Notes: generated by a model not told the origin, from the letters alone. 64,000 nt of DNA from Pseudomonas sp. PSE14 (GCF_029203285.1 NZ_CP115669.1:2046001-2110000); one strand, 5' to 3'. Counted from the stretch's first letter, positions 52,855 through 62,789 are shown. Made by a program: numbers and translations.

Positions 52855-54450
52855 TCAGTTAGTGGGAATGACCGGGCGCGGCGGGTAGACCCGCAGCGGT
52901 ATCAGGGGAATCAGGATGAGCAGGGCGGCGGCCAGCCAGGCCATCGCCAGCAGGGTGTCGGAGGCGGCGAGCACGCCGGCCTGGCCGCGTACCTGGCTGG
53001 CCAGGCGGCCCATGTTCTCGGCGCCGCCCAGCTGTTCCAGGCGCAGGCCCAGGGCTTGCGAGGCGTTGCCCAGGTGATCGACCAGGCGGTTGGAGTGGTA
53101 GTGCTCGCGCCAGGTCATGAGGAACGAGACGATGGCGCTGCCCATCACCGCCGAGAAGGCGCGCACGCTGTTGAACCAGGCCGAGGCGAACGGCCCTTCG
53201 ATGGCCGCGACGACGCTGGTGGCGGACATCAGCAGCGGCACCACGGCCATCGGCTGGCCGATGATCTGCAGTGCCAGGAGCCAATAGAAGTTCTCCCGCG
53301 TCCACTCGCTGGTCAGTTGGCTCATGCCGAAGGCAGAAAGCCCGCACAGGCTGATGCCGATAGCCAGGACCCAGCGGCAATCCACCCGCGGGATGTTGCA
53401 CAGTGCCGCCACCAGCGGCAGCGAGATCAGCTGCGGCAGAGCCACCAGCAGCGCCATGGGCGCCGATTGCAGCGGGCGGTAACCGTGGGCCGAGGCCAGG
53501 TACGACGCCGGCACGCCTGAGCAGGCACCTAGCACCACCAGAACGCCGGCCAGGGTGATCAGCGAGTGGGTGAAGTTGCGCCGTTTGAGGATGTCCAGGC
53601 GGAAGAATGGCAACGGGTGCGTCCATTCGTTGACGAAGAACGCCACCAGCAGCCCGGCGCCGCCGATCACCAGCAGGGTGATCAGGTCCGACTCGAACCA
53701 GTCCAGGCGCTCGCCCTGCAGCAGGCCGATCACCAGCATCAGGACGCCCGGCAGGCCGAGGGCGAGGCCGATGTGGTCGAACTGGCGGAAGCGCTCCAGG
53801 CGCAGCGGGTCCTGCGGAATGCCCCAGGCGACGGCGGCCAGCGCCACGGCGCAGAGTGGAATGACCTGCCAGAACACCCATTGCCAGCCGACGAACTCGG
53901 TCCACAACGCCGCCAGCGGCATGCCCAGGTTGGGCGCAAAAGTGGCGGTCAGCGCGTAGGCGCCCAGGCCGTAGAGCTTGATGCCCGGCGGCAGGAAGCG
54001 CAGCGCCACGGTCATCAGCATTGGCGGCATGCAGCCGCCGGCGAAGCCTTGCAGCAGGCGCAGCAGGTAGAGCGTCTCGACGTTCGGCGCGAACGGGCAG
54101 AGCAGCGCCAGCAAGGCGAACACGGCGATGGCGCCAAGGGTAAAGCGGCGCAGCGACACGGTGACCGAGAACCAGGGCGCGAAGGCCATGGCGGCGACCT
54201 GCGCCGCCGAGTACAGGGCGAGCAGCCAGGTACCTTCGTCGTGGCCGATCGACAGCGCGCCGCGCACATCGGTCATGGCCAGGTCGGTGACCTTCTCGTT
54301 GAGGCCGGCGCTGAGCGACGCGATCAGTACGCCAATCATGCCGACCACGATGCGCAGGCCGAACGGCTGCGCCACGGGCTTGGCGGGCTGCGCGGCCGAT
54401 GGTGTGGCCGGCTGCGGGGTGGCCGCGGAAATCGGGGCGAGCGCGGTCAT
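52855..54450 (-). CDS. DHA2-family MFS drug exporter, EmrB-like
   Basis: 531 aa from ATG 54450 with SD GGAGG; the longer frame starts in a weak region. A Pro/Ala-rich cytoplasmic leader (about 1-35) is followed by 14 membrane segments as in EmrB. Motifs: NEKVTDLAMTDVRGALSIG in the first segment region, LLQGFAGGCMPP near the motif C area. Exports hydrophobic toxic compounds with the two downstream gene products. 15 bases separate it from the HlyD gene. Confidence 0.9.
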   Translation of the reverse strand: MTALAPISAATPQPATPSAAQPAKPVAQPFGLRIVVGMIGVLIASLSAGLNEKVTDLAMTDVRGALSIGHDEGTWLLALYSAAQVAAMAFAPWFSVTVSLRRFTLGAIAVFALLALLCPFAPNVETLYLLRLLQGFAGGCMPPMLMTVALRFLPPGIKLYGLGAYALTATFAPNLGMPLAALWTEFVGWQWVFWQVIPLCAVALAAVAWGIPQDPLRLERFRQFDHIGLALGLPGVLMLVIGLLQGERLDWFESDLITLLVIGGAGLLVAFFVNEWTHPLPFFRLDILKRRNFTHSLITLAGVLVVLGACSGVPASYLASAHGYRPLQSAPMALLVALPQLISLPLVAALCNIPRVDCRWVLAIGISLCGLSAFGMSQLTSEWTRENFYWLLALQIIGQPMAVVPLLMSATSVVAAIEGPFASAWFNSVRAFSAVMGSAIVSFLMTWREHYHSNRLVDHLGNASQALGLRLEQLGGAENMGRLASQVRGQAGVLAASDTLLAMAWLAAALLILIPLIPLRVYPPRPVIPTN

Positions 54451-54613
54451 GGCCGGCCTCCATGGGGATGGCCGACGCCGCCGCCGGTGAGCGGTAAGGT
54501 GCAAGGCATAGGAATCAACTCGGGTATTTGCCACCGAGTCTAGGGAAGGCCAATAGCTGTGAAAATTGAAATGATTGCAGCTAATCAGTGCGCCTGATGC
54601 ACTTGTTGGGCCG

Positions 54614-55537
54614 TCAGCTCAGCAGGCCGGAGCTCTCGCGCAGTTCGGTGCACACGCGCTTCACCGTCTGCCGCAGCCAGCTGTGCGCCGGGTCGTTGTC
54701 GAAGCGCGGATGCCAGGCCTGGATGATCACCACCGACTTGAGTGGCAGCGGAATATCGAACTGGCGCAGGGCGAAGCCCAGGCGGTCCAGACGCCACAGC
54801 GAATGCTCGGGAATGGGCAGCACCAGGTCGGACTCCAGCAGGGCGAAGATCGAGGAATGGAAGGTCGGCGCGATCAGGCGGACTTCACGGCGCAGGCCGA
54901 GTTTCGCCAGTTCCTCGTCGATAGGACCTGCGGCGCGGCCGCGCCGTGACACGCTGATCTGCGGGAAGCTGGCGAAGCGCTCCTGAGTGATCTCATCGTC
55001 GAAAATCGGGTGGTCGCGCCGCGCCAGGCCGACGAAGTTGGTGGTGAACAGCGTCTGCGTGCGGATTTCCGGTTCCAGGGTCGAGGTACCGCCAATGTAG
55101 AGATCGATGCGGTTCTGCCGCAGGGCTTCGTCGTCGAAGTCTGCCTCCGGAGCCATGCGCAGGCTGCAGCGCGGCGCTTCTTCCTTCATCACCGCCAGCA
55201 TGCGCGAGGCGAAACCGCCGACCAGCACGTTGTTGGAGCGCAGTACGAAGCAGCGTTCGAGCTGGTCCATGCGCAGGTTTTCCTTGGCGTTGAACAGGCG
55301 CATGGCGTGTTCCACCAGCTCGCTGACCTCGTCGCGCAGTTGCAGGGCGCGGGGCGTCGGCACCAGGTTGCGCCCGGCGCGGACCATGATCGGGTCGCCC
55401 ACTGCCTCGCGAATGCGCGCCAGGGTGCGGCTCATGGCGGGCGCGCTCAGGTGCATGCGCCGCGCGGCGCCGACCACGCTGCCTTCATCGAGCAGGATGT
55501 TGAGGGCGACCAGCAGGTTGAGATCGGGCAGGGCCAT
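54614..55537 (-). CDS. LysR-family regulator
   Basis: 307 aa from ATG 55537 (MALPDLNLLVALNILLDEGS), SD CGGAG. N-terminal winged HTH (AARRMHLSAPAMSRTLARIRE) and a periplasmic-binding-like effector domain (about 90-300). Same strand as, and 163 bases upstream of, the EmrB-like gene; divergent from the universal stress gene. It probably controls the efflux operon, the stress gene, or both. Confidence 0.9.
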   Translation of the reverse strand: MALPDLNLLVALNILLDEGSVVGAARRMHLSAPAMSRTLARIREAVGDPIMVRAGRNLVPTPRALQLRDEVSELVEHAMRLFNAKENLRMDQLERCFVLRSNNVLVGGFASRMLAVMKEEAPRCSLRMAPEADFDDEALRQNRIDLYIGGTSTLEPEIRTQTLFTTNFVGLARRDHPIFDDEITQERFASFPQISVSRRGRAAGPIDEELAKLGLRREVRLIAPTFHSSIFALLESDLVLPIPEHSLWRLDRLGFALRQFDIPLPLKSVVIIQAWHPRFDNDPAHSWLRQTVKRVCTELRESSGLLS

Positions 55538-55701
55538 GGCGACTCCGGATAGGTTGGCGCGGTGCCATTCATGTTCCATTGTGACGGACCCGATGGGCAA
55601 GCGTGCGTTTGGCGCAATGGTTCATTACGTTTTGCGTGTCTTTACGGTCGCTGCCCTGGCCCGAAGAATGGTGGCGGATTTCGTTTCGCGAGGAGAAAGG
55701 C

Positions 55702-56124
55702 ATGTTCAAACGGATTCTGCTGGCCGTCGACGGCGCGGCGCAGTCGCCGCGCATCATCGCCACGGCGGCGGAGCTGGCGCGCTGCAATGGCGCGGCGGTG
55801 CACGTGGTGTGCGCCGTGGACCGCGCCTTCGCCATGCCGCGTCAGGACGCGCTGGAGTATCCGCCGGCGGAGCAGGAGCAGCATGAGGCCCAGGCGCTGG
55901 TGGATGACGCCGTGGTGCAATTGCGGCCGTGCGTGGCTTCGGGGGCGGTGGTGGCGGGCGATCCGGCCCGGGCGATCCTGCGTGAGGCGGAGCGCCAGGA
56001 GTGCGACCTGATCGTGATCGGCCATCGGCACCTGGGGCGCATCGAGCGCTTGCTGGATCCTTCGGTGGGGCAGCGAGTGATCGAGCGGGCGCCGTGTCCG
56101 GTACTGGTCGAGGTTCGGGAGTAG
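55702..56124 (+). CDS. Universal stress protein (UspA family)
   Basis: 140 aa single Usp domain: MFKRILLAVDGAAQSPRII at the start and the ATP-binding motif IVIGHRHLGRIERLLDPSVG (the usual G-2x-G-9x-G-S/T is altered, with His-Arg-His after the first Gly and PSVG at the end). PCPVLVEVR at the C-terminus. SD AGGAG before ATG 55702. Confidence 0.9.
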   Translation: MFKRILLAVDGAAQSPRIIATAAELARCNGAAVHVVCAVDRAFAMPRQDALEYPPAEQEQHEAQALVDDAVVQLRPCVASGAVVAGDPARAILREAERQECDLIVIGHRHLGRIERLLDPSVGQRVIERAPCPVLVEVRE

Positions 56125-56150
56125 GGCGCCTGTTGGTCCGGTGCCGTGCG

Positions 56151-56218
56151 GTTCGCGAGCAAGCTCGCTCCTACGAAGAGCGCAGTACGAACCTGTAGGA
56201 GCGAGCTTGCTCGCGAAC
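56151..56218. repeat. REP pair in outward orientation
   Basis: GTTCGCGAGCAAGCTCGCTC at 56151-56174 and GTAGGAGCGAGCTTGCTCGC at 56195-56218; arm order is the reverse of the other pairs. A decayed GGACAGCGTCCGCTCC element follows at about 56250. Confidence 0.85.
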
Positions 56219-56382
56219 CCGCCCAACGCAGCGCTCGACAGACCAATTGCGGACAGCGTCCGCTCCTGCGCTGGCCTGGGAGGGCGGCATCCCTGCAGGA
56301 GAGGGTGGGCGAAACAGAAAGAAAAGCGGCCCCGGCGCCGGGTTGGTCCTGAGCGAGGACCCGGCGTCGGAGCCGTAAGGGG

Positions 56383-57687
56383 TCAACCGCGACGATGCAC
56401 GTTGCGGCCGTGCGCGAAGGTTTCCTTCACGGTACGGTCGTCGCCGAGGATGACCAGTGCGAAGAGTTTCTCCTCCAGAGTCTTGGCCTGCTGCAGGCGG
56501 TAATCCAGCAGCGGGGTGGCCTTGTAGTCGAGGACCACGAAGTCGGCCTCGTTGCCCTGGGCGAAGCTGCCAACCTTGTCTTCCAGTTCCAGCGCGCGCG
56601 CGCCGCCGAGGGTGGCCAGGTACAGCGACTTGAACGGGTCGAGCTTGATGCCCTGCAGCTGCATCACCTTGTAGGCTTCGTTCAGCGATTGCAGCTGGGA
56701 GAAGCTGGTGCCGGCGCCGACATCGGTGCCCAGGCCAACTTTCACCTTGTGCTTCTCAAGCTTGGCCAGGTCGAACAGGCCGCTGCCCAGGAACAGGTTC
56801 GAAGTCGGGCAGAAGGCCACGGCCGAACCGGTTTCCGACAGGCGCTGGCACTCGCCGTCGCACAGGTGTACGCCATGGGCGAAGACCGAGCGCGGGCCGA
56901 GCAGGCCGTGGTGGTCGTAGACGTCCAGGTAGCCCTTGCGCTCCGGGAACAGTTCCTTGACCCACTCGATTTCCTTGAGGTTTTCCGACAGGTGCGTGTG
57001 CATGTACACGCCCGGGTGCTCCTTGAGCAGGCGGCCAGCGGCGTCGAGCTGTTCCGGCGTGCTGGTCGGGGCGAAGCGCGGGGTCACCGCGTAGAGCAGG
57101 CGGCCCTTGCCGTGCCAGCGCTCGATCAGCGCCTTGCTGTCGGCGTAGCTGCTTTCGGCGGTGTCGGTCAGGTAGTCCGGCGCGTTGCGGTCCATCATCA
57201 CCTTGCCGGCGATCAGGCGCAGGTCGAGCTTTTCGGCGGCGCCGAACAGCGCGTCCACCGACTGCGGGTGCACGGTGCCGAACACCAGTGCGGTGGTGGT
57301 GCCGGCGCGCAGCAGTTCCTTGAGGAAGATGCCGGCGACGTCGGCGGCGTGGGCCGGGTCGGCGAACTGCTTCTCGGTGGGGAAGGTGTAGGTATTCAGC
57401 CAGTCCAGTAGCTGCTCGCCGTAGGAGGCGATCATGCCGGTCTGCGGGTAGTGGATGTGGGTGTCGATGAAGCCGGGGGTGATCAGCGCGTCGCGGTACT
57501 CGACCACTTCCACACCGCCCAGTTGCGGCAGCAGCTCGGCGGCGTGGCCGAGGCGGGCGACCTTGCCGTCTTCCACCAGCAGGATGCCGTCTTCGAAGTA
57601 CTGGTAGGACTTCTCCACGCCGACTTCGGCGGGGTCGGCGACGCTGTGCAGGATACTGGCGCGGTAGGCTTTGGCTTGAGTGCTCAT
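56383..57687 (-). CDS. guaD: Guanine deaminase GuaD
   Basis: 434 aa from ATG 57687 (the preceding TTG would add one residue). Amidohydrolase that turns guanine into xanthine. Zinc ligands: HIH in GFIDTHIHYPQTG, later His in MHTHLSENLKEIEWV and GVHLCDGE, and Asp in VGLGTDVGAGTS. PQTGMIASYG is typical of GuaD. Zn-dependent, cytoplasmic. Downstream of xdhC on the same strand, and a partial supplier of xanthine to XdhAB. Confidence 0.96.
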   Translation of the reverse strand: MSTQAKAYRASILHSVADPAEVGVEKSYQYFEDGILLVEDGKVARLGHAAELLPQLGGVEVVEYRDALITPGFIDTHIHYPQTGMIASYGEQLLDWLNTYTFPTEKQFADPAHAADVAGIFLKELLRAGTTTALVFGTVHPQSVDALFGAAEKLDLRLIAGKVMMDRNAPDYLTDTAESSYADSKALIERWHGKGRLLYAVTPRFAPTSTPEQLDAAGRLLKEHPGVYMHTHLSENLKEIEWVKELFPERKGYLDVYDHHGLLGPRSVFAHGVHLCDGECQRLSETGSAVAFCPTSNLFLGSGLFDLAKLEKHKVKVGLGTDVGAGTSFSQLQSLNEAYKVMQLQGIKLDPFKSLYLATLGGARALELEDKVGSFAQGNEADFVVLDYKATPLLDYRLQQAKTLEEKLFALVILGDDRTVKETFAHGRNVHRRG

Positions 57688-57731
57688 CAATCTCTCGCAA
57701 ATCGGAATTAGCGCGTCTTCGGACGCTATTC

Positions 57732-57814
57732 GATGGGTATCGCTGGCGCTCCACCCATCCTACGTAAACTGACCCGGCTATTCGTAGGATGGGTGGAGCG
57801 GAGCGATACCCATC
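57732..57814. repeat. Inverted repeat GATGGGTATCGC / GCGATACCCATC
   Basis: Arms of about 32 bases (57732-57764, 57783-57814), nearly perfect, around a short loop; a third intergenic repeat family in the window. Confidence 0.8.
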
Positions 57815-57836
57815 ATGAAGTCTGGAATTCTGGAAA

Positions 57837-58688
57837 TCAGGCGCCGCTTTCGGCGGTGCGTGCGCGGCGGCTCGTGGGTAACAGTTTGGCCACGGTGTTC
57901 TCGCCCTTGCCGGTCTCCTGACCGAAGGTGGCGTTGTAGGTGGCGATGACTTCGCCGGCGATGGACACGGCGATCTCCACCGGCAGCTTGCCCTTCACCT
58001 CGCTGATGCCCATGGGGCAGCGCATGCGCTGCACGGTGTCGGCGGCGAAACCGCGGTCGCGCAGGCGGTGTTCGAACTTGGCGCGCTTGGTGTCCGAGCC
58101 GATCAGGCCGAAGTAGGTGAAATCATTGCGTTCGAGGATCTTCGCGGTCAGCTCCAGGTCCAGCGCGTGATTGTGGGTCATGACGATGAAGTAGCTGCCG
58201 GCGGGCATTTCGTCGATCTCGTCGATCACGTCCTCGTTGATCACGCGGGTCACGCCTTCGGGGATGTGATCGGGGAACTCGGCTTCCCGCGAGTCGATCC
58301 AGCGCACCTTGCACGGCAGGCTGGCGAGCAGCGGCACCAGGGCACGGCCGACGTGGCCGGCACCGAACACGGCGATGTGCGCCTGGGGCTGGCCCATGGG
58401 TTCGAACAGCAGCACGGTGGCGCCGCCGCAGCACTGGCCGAGGCTGGCGCCGAGGCTGAAGCGCTCGAGCTTCGGCTCGCGCTCGCGGTTCTGCAGCATC
58501 TCGCGGGCGATGGCCATGGCCTTGAATTCGAGGTGGCCGCCGCCGATGGTGTCGTAGGCCTTGTCGGCACTGATGACCATCTTGGAGCCGGCATTGCGCG
58601 GGGTGGAGCCGCGCTCTTCGATGATGGTCACCAGCACGCTGGCTTCGGCGCGCTGTTGCAGGTCGGCGAGGGCACTGATCCAGTTCAT
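57837..58688 (-). CDS. xdhC: Xanthine dehydrogenase accessory protein XdhC
   Basis: 283 aa from ATG 58688 (MNWISALADLQQRAEAS), SD GAGGTT. XdhC inserts sulfurated molybdenum cofactor into XdhB. Features: EERGSTPRNAGSKMVI, GGGHLEFKAM, QCCGG (Cys pair) and a Rossmann part (IAVFGAGHVGRAL, TYFGLIGSDTKRAKF). 192 bases after xdhB. Confidence 0.94.
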   Translation of the reverse strand: MNWISALADLQQRAEASVLVTIIEERGSTPRNAGSKMVISADKAYDTIGGGHLEFKAMAIAREMLQNREREPKLERFSLGASLGQCCGGATVLLFEPMGQPQAHIAVFGAGHVGRALVPLLASLPCKVRWIDSREAEFPDHIPEGVTRVINEDVIDEIDEMPAGSYFIVMTHNHALDLELTAKILERNDFTYFGLIGSDTKRAKFEHRLRDRGFAADTVQRMRCPMGISEVKGKLPVEIAVSIAGEVIATYNATFGQETGKGENTVAKLLPTSRRARTAESGA

Positions 58689-58716
58689 CGTTACGAACCT
58701 CAAAGCTGGGCTGGTC

Positions 58717-58793
58717 GTAGGGCGAATAACGCCTCGGGCGTTATCCGCCGAAATGGCGGCGGCGGATAAAGCGCTCCGCTTTATGCGCCCTAC
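58717..58793. repeat. GTAGGGCG...CGCCCTAC intergenic repeat, copy 2
   Basis: Same outer ends as 41214-41341, with stem-loops (ATAACGCC/GGCGTTAT and AAAGCG/CGCTTT). Confidence 0.75.
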
Positions 58794-58880
58794 GGTTCTT
58801 GGTAAGGGTGGGGCGCCGCTGACCCGGGGGAGGACGGGATTGGGGACGTCTTCCCGTGCCAGCGGCCCCCCATGGTTACA

Positions 58881-61271
58881 TCACGCCGGCTCGACCTGAG
58901 CCTGTGCCTTCTCCGCCTGGGCCAGCTTCAGCTTACGCATCTGCTCCACGCCCCAGAGCACGCGCTCCGGGGTGGCCGGGGCGTCGATCTGCGGCTGGGC
59001 GCGGTAGTCGGCCAGGCTGGCCACGGCGTCCTTGATCGCGCAGAACACCGAGATGCCCAGCATGAACGGCGGCTCGCCGACGGCCTTGGAATGGAACACC
59101 GTCTGCTCCGGGTTCTTGCGGTTTTCCACCAGCTTCACCCGCAGGTCGATGGGCATGTCCGCAATGGCCGGGATCTTGTAGCTCGCCGGGCCGTTGGTCA
59201 TCAGCTTGCCCTTGGCGTTCCACACCAGTTCTTCCATGGTCAGCCAGCCCATGCCCTGGACGAAGCCGCCTTCCACCTGGCCGATGTCGATGGCCGGGTT
59301 CAGCGAGGCGCCGACGTCATGCAGGATGTCGCTGCGCAGCATCTTGTACTCGCCGGTGAGGGTGTCGACTATCACTTCCGAGCAGGACACGCCGTAGGCG
59401 AAGTAGTAGAACGGCCGGCCGCGGGCCTGGCTGCGGTCGTAGTAGATCTTCGGCGTGCGGTAGAAGCCGGTGGAGGAGAGCGACACCTGGCCGAAGTAGG
59501 CCTGCTGGATCAGCTCCTCGAACGGCAGGATGAGGTCGCGCACGCGCACCTGGTTGTTGCGGAACTCGATGTCTTCCTCGGTCACCTTCCAGTGCTTGGC
59601 GGCGAACTCCACCAGGCGCTGCTTGATGGTCTCGGCGGCGTTCTGCGCGGCCTTGCCGTTCAGGTCGGCGCCGGAAGAGGCGGCGGTCGGCGAGGTGTTG
59701 GGCACCTTGTCGGTGTTGGTCGCGGTGATCTGCACACGGTCGATGTCTACCTGGAAGACCTCGGCCACCACCTGGGCGACCTTGGTGTTCAGGCCCTGGC
59801 CCATCTCGGTGCCGCCGTGGTTCAGGTGGATGCTGCCGTCGGTGTAGATGTGGATCAGCGCGCCGGCCTGGTTGAGGAAGGTGGCGGTGAAGCTGATGCC
59901 GAATTTCACCGGGGTCAGCGACAGGCCTTTCTTCAGCACCGGACTATTGGCGTTGAACTCGCGGATTTCGGCGCGGCGCTTGGCGTACTCGGCGCTGGCT
60001 TCCAGCTCCTCGGTCATCTCCTGCAGCAGGTTGTGTTCCACCTGCTGGTAGTAATGGGTGACGTTGCGCTCATCCTTGCCGTAGTAGTTGCGCTTGCGCA
60101 CCTCCAGCGGGTCCTTGCCGAGGTGGCGCGCGACGGCGTCCATGATCTCCTCGATGGCGACCATGCCCTGCGGACCGCCGAAGCCGCGGTAGGCGGTGTT
60201 CGACGCGGTGTTGGTCTTGCAGCGGTGACCGTTCACCGTGGCGTTGCCGAGGAAGTAGGCGTTGTCGGAGTGGAACATCGCGCGGTCGACGATGGAGCCG
60301 GAGAGGTCCGGCGAGTAACCGCAGTTGCCGGCCAGCTCGATGTTGATGCCGTGCAGCAGGCCGTCATCCTCGAAGCCCACGTCGTACTCGACGTAGAACG
60401 GGTGGCGCTTGCCGGTCATCTGCATGTCTTCCGTGCGCGGCAGGCGCATCTTCGCCGGGCGGCCGGTGAGGCGCGCGATCACGGCGCACAGGCAGGCCGG
60501 AGCGGCAGCCTGGGTTTCCTTGCCGCCGAAGCCTCCGCCCATGCGGCGCATGTCGATGACCACCTTGTTGAAGGAGATGCCCAGCACTTCGGCGACGAGC
60601 TTCTGCACTTCGGTGGGGTTCTGGGTCGAGGTGTAGACGATCACGCCGCCATCTTCGGTGGGCATCACCGAGGAAATCTGGGTCTCCAGGTAGAAGTGCT
60701 CCTGGCCGCCGATGTGCAGGGTACCCTGGATGCGGTTCGGCGCGGTGGCGAGCTTGGCCTCGGAGTCGCCGATCTTGTGCTGGTGGCTTTCGAGCACGAA
60801 GTGCTTCTTGCGCAGTGCCTCGACTACGTCGAGCACCGGCTCCAGGTCTTCATACTCGATGATCGCGGCCATGGCCGCCTTGCGCGCGGTTTCCAGGCTG
60901 TCAGCGGCGACGGCGATGACCATCTGGCCGACGTACTCGACCTTGCCGTCCGCCAGCAGCGGGTCACCCGCGACCACCGGGCCGATGTCCAGCTGGCCGG
61001 GCACGTCGTCCTTGGTGATGGCGATGGCCACACCGGGGAACTGGTAGCAGGGGCTGACGTCCAGCCGGGTGATGCGCGCGTGGGCGCGGTCGCTCATGCG
61101 GGCATAGACGTGCAGCTGGTTGGGGAATTCCAGGCGGTCGTCGATGTAGATTGCCTCGCCGCTGACGTGCTTGGGCGCGCTCTCGTGCTTGACGCTGCGG
61201 CCAACGCCGGTGGTCAGGTCGGCGCGGAACAGATCGGCGAGTTCTTCCTGGGTCTTGTGTGGCTTATGCAT
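58881..61271 (-). CDS. xdhB: Xanthine dehydrogenase molybdenum subunit XdhB
   Basis: 796 aa. Two domain halves of the molybdopterin-binding protein: GEAIYIDD at the start, GGGFGGKET, TAYRGFGGPQGMV (Arg that orients the purine), EMGQGLNTK, and the catalytic Glu in VGEPPFMLG near the end. Oxidises hypoxanthine and xanthine to urate with XdhA. Overlaps xdhA by 8 bases. Confidence 0.96.
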   Translation of the reverse strand: MHKPHKTQEELADLFRADLTTGVGRSVKHESAPKHVSGEAIYIDDRLEFPNQLHVYARMSDRAHARITRLDVSPCYQFPGVAIAITKDDVPGQLDIGPVVAGDPLLADGKVEYVGQMVIAVAADSLETARKAAMAAIIEYEDLEPVLDVVEALRKKHFVLESHQHKIGDSEAKLATAPNRIQGTLHIGGQEHFYLETQISSVMPTEDGGVIVYTSTQNPTEVQKLVAEVLGISFNKVVIDMRRMGGGFGGKETQAAAPACLCAVIARLTGRPAKMRLPRTEDMQMTGKRHPFYVEYDVGFEDDGLLHGINIELAGNCGYSPDLSGSIVDRAMFHSDNAYFLGNATVNGHRCKTNTASNTAYRGFGGPQGMVAIEEIMDAVARHLGKDPLEVRKRNYYGKDERNVTHYYQQVEHNLLQEMTEELEASAEYAKRRAEIREFNANSPVLKKGLSLTPVKFGISFTATFLNQAGALIHIYTDGSIHLNHGGTEMGQGLNTKVAQVVAEVFQVDIDRVQITATNTDKVPNTSPTAASSGADLNGKAAQNAAETIKQRLVEFAAKHWKVTEEDIEFRNNQVRVRDLILPFEELIQQAYFGQVSLSSTGFYRTPKIYYDRSQARGRPFYYFAYGVSCSEVIVDTLTGEYKMLRSDILHDVGASLNPAIDIGQVEGGFVQGMGWLTMEELVWNAKGKLMTNGPASYKIPAIADMPIDLRVKLVENRKNPEQTVFHSKAVGEPPFMLGISVFCAIKDAVASLADYRAQPQIDAPATPERVLWGVEQMRKLKLAQAEKAQAQVEPA

Positions 61272-62727
61272 AAGAGGTCACCCGAGTAACGGCCTGGGGA
61301 GCTTCCAGTTCCAGGAAGCACTTGCGCAGCAGGTTCTGTGCGGTGAGCAGGCGGTATTCCTTGCTCGCACGGAAGTCGGTGAGCGGGGTGAAGTCTTCGC
61401 TCAGCGCAAGCGCCGCACGTTCGAAGGTGGCGCTGTTGAAGGTCTGGCCCAACAGCGCGGCTTCGCAGGCCTTGGCGCGTTTCGGGATGGCGGCCATGCC
61501 GCCGAAACCGGTGCGCACGGCGGTGATCTTGCAGTCTTCCACGGTGAGCTGGAACGCGGCGCAGACGGCGGAGATGTCGTCGTCCAGGCGCTTGGACACC
61601 TTGTAGGCGCGGAACATCTGGTTGGCCTGCGGACGCGGAATGATCACCTGCTCGATGAACTCGCCTTCCTGGCGCGCGGTGACCTTGTAGTCGATGAAGT
61701 ATTCATCGATCGGCAGCTCGCGGCGCTCGCTGCCCTTGCGCAGCACCAGGCGTGCACCCAGGGCGATCAGCAGCGGCGGCGAGTCGCCGATGGGGGAGGC
61801 GTTGCCGATGTTGCCGCCCAGGGTACCCTGGTTGCGGATCTGCAGCGAGGCGAAACGATGCAGCAGCTCGCCGAAGTCCGGGTAGTCGCGGGACAGCGCT
61901 TCGTAGCAGTCGGTCAGCGGAGTCGCGGCGCCGATCTCGATGCGGTCGTCGAAGACTTCGACACGCTTCATTTCTTCGACATGGCCGACGTAGATCATCA
62001 CCGGCAGTTCGCGATGGAACTGGGTGACTTCCAGGGCCAGGTCGGTGCCACCGGCGAGCAGGCGCGCCTGCGGGTTGGCGGTGTAGATGTCGGCCAGGTC
62101 GGCGATGGTCAGCGGCAGCAGGCAGCGCTTGTCACCGCTGTTGAGCTCGGCGGTTTCGTTCGGGGCGATGGCTTTGAGCTGGGCGATGATGTCGGCCTCG
62201 GCGACGTCGAACTGGTCCGGCTGCTTCTGGCAGCAGGATTGCTCGGCAGCATCGAGGATAGGGCGGTAACCGGTGCAGCGGCACAGGTTGCCGGCCAGCG
62301 CTTCGTGGGCCTCGGCCTTGCGCTCCTCGGCAGTAACGCCTGCGCTGTTCTTCTGCAGGGCAAACAGCGACATGACGAAGCCGGGGGTGCAGAAGCCGCA
62401 CTGCGAGCCGTGGCAGTCGACCATGGCCTGCTGCACGCCGTGCAGTTCGCCACGGTGCTTGAGGTCATCGACGCTGATCAGCTGCTTGCCGTGCAACGAG
62501 GAAACGAAGGTGAGACAGGAGTTGAGGGTGCGGTAGCGGATGCGCTCGGCGCCTTCCTCGCCGACCAGCTCGCCGACCACCACGGTGCAGGCGCCGCAGT
62601 CACCGGAGGCGCAGCCCTCCTTGGTGCCGGTCTTGCCCAGGGTCTGGCGCAGGTAGTTGAGCACGGTGAGATTGGGGTCGAGGCGGTCTTCGACGCGCAG
62701 CTCGCGGTTGAGCAGGAACCTGATCAA
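61264..62727 (-). CDS. xdhA: Xanthine dehydrogenase iron-sulfur/FAD subunit XdhA
   Basis: 487 aa from TTG 62727, chosen because a perfect GGAGG stands 6 bases before and it gives the family start (M)IRFLLNREL; the longer GTG frame at 62766 lacks an SD. Domains: [2Fe-2S] ferredoxin-like (CASGDCGACT), second [2Fe-2S] (CGFCTPGFV ... CRCTGY), FAD domain (LLAGGTDLALEV, IRNQGTLGGNIGNASP) and CO-dehydrogenase flavoprotein C-domain. Passes electrons from XdhB to NAD+. Confidence 0.95.
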   Translation of the reverse strand: MIRFLLNRELRVEDRLDPNLTVLNYLRQTLGKTGTKEGCASGDCGACTVVVGELVGEEGAERIRYRTLNSCLTFVSSLHGKQLISVDDLKHRGELHGVQQAMVDCHGSQCGFCTPGFVMSLFALQKNSAGVTAEERKAEAHEALAGNLCRCTGYRPILDAAEQSCCQKQPDQFDVAEADIIAQLKAIAPNETAELNSGDKRCLLPLTIADLADIYTANPQARLLAGGTDLALEVTQFHRELPVMIYVGHVEEMKRVEVFDDRIEIGAATPLTDCYEALSRDYPDFGELLHRFASLQIRNQGTLGGNIGNASPIGDSPPLLIALGARLVLRKGSERRELPIDEYFIDYKVTARQEGEFIEQVIIPRPQANQMFRAYKVSKRLDDDISAVCAAFQLTVEDCKITAVRTGFGGMAAIPKRAKACEAALLGQTFNSATFERAALALSEDFTPLTDFRASKEYRLLTAQNLLRKCFLELEAPQAVTRVTSYA

Positions 62728-62789
62728 GGCTTGCCTCCAGGCTGGTTCTTGTTTTTGGTAGGGCACTGGAGCATGAATCTATGAAAAGC

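Noticed and set aside
54585..54613. Possible second terminator or attenuator between LysR and EmrB-like genes
   Set aside because: No convincing hairpin with a T-run could be drawn by eye.
56310..56345. GC-rich CCCGGCGCCGGG with T-rich tail after guaD as terminator
   Set aside because: The palindrome has no loop of its own, so a hairpin is doubtful; left unannotated.
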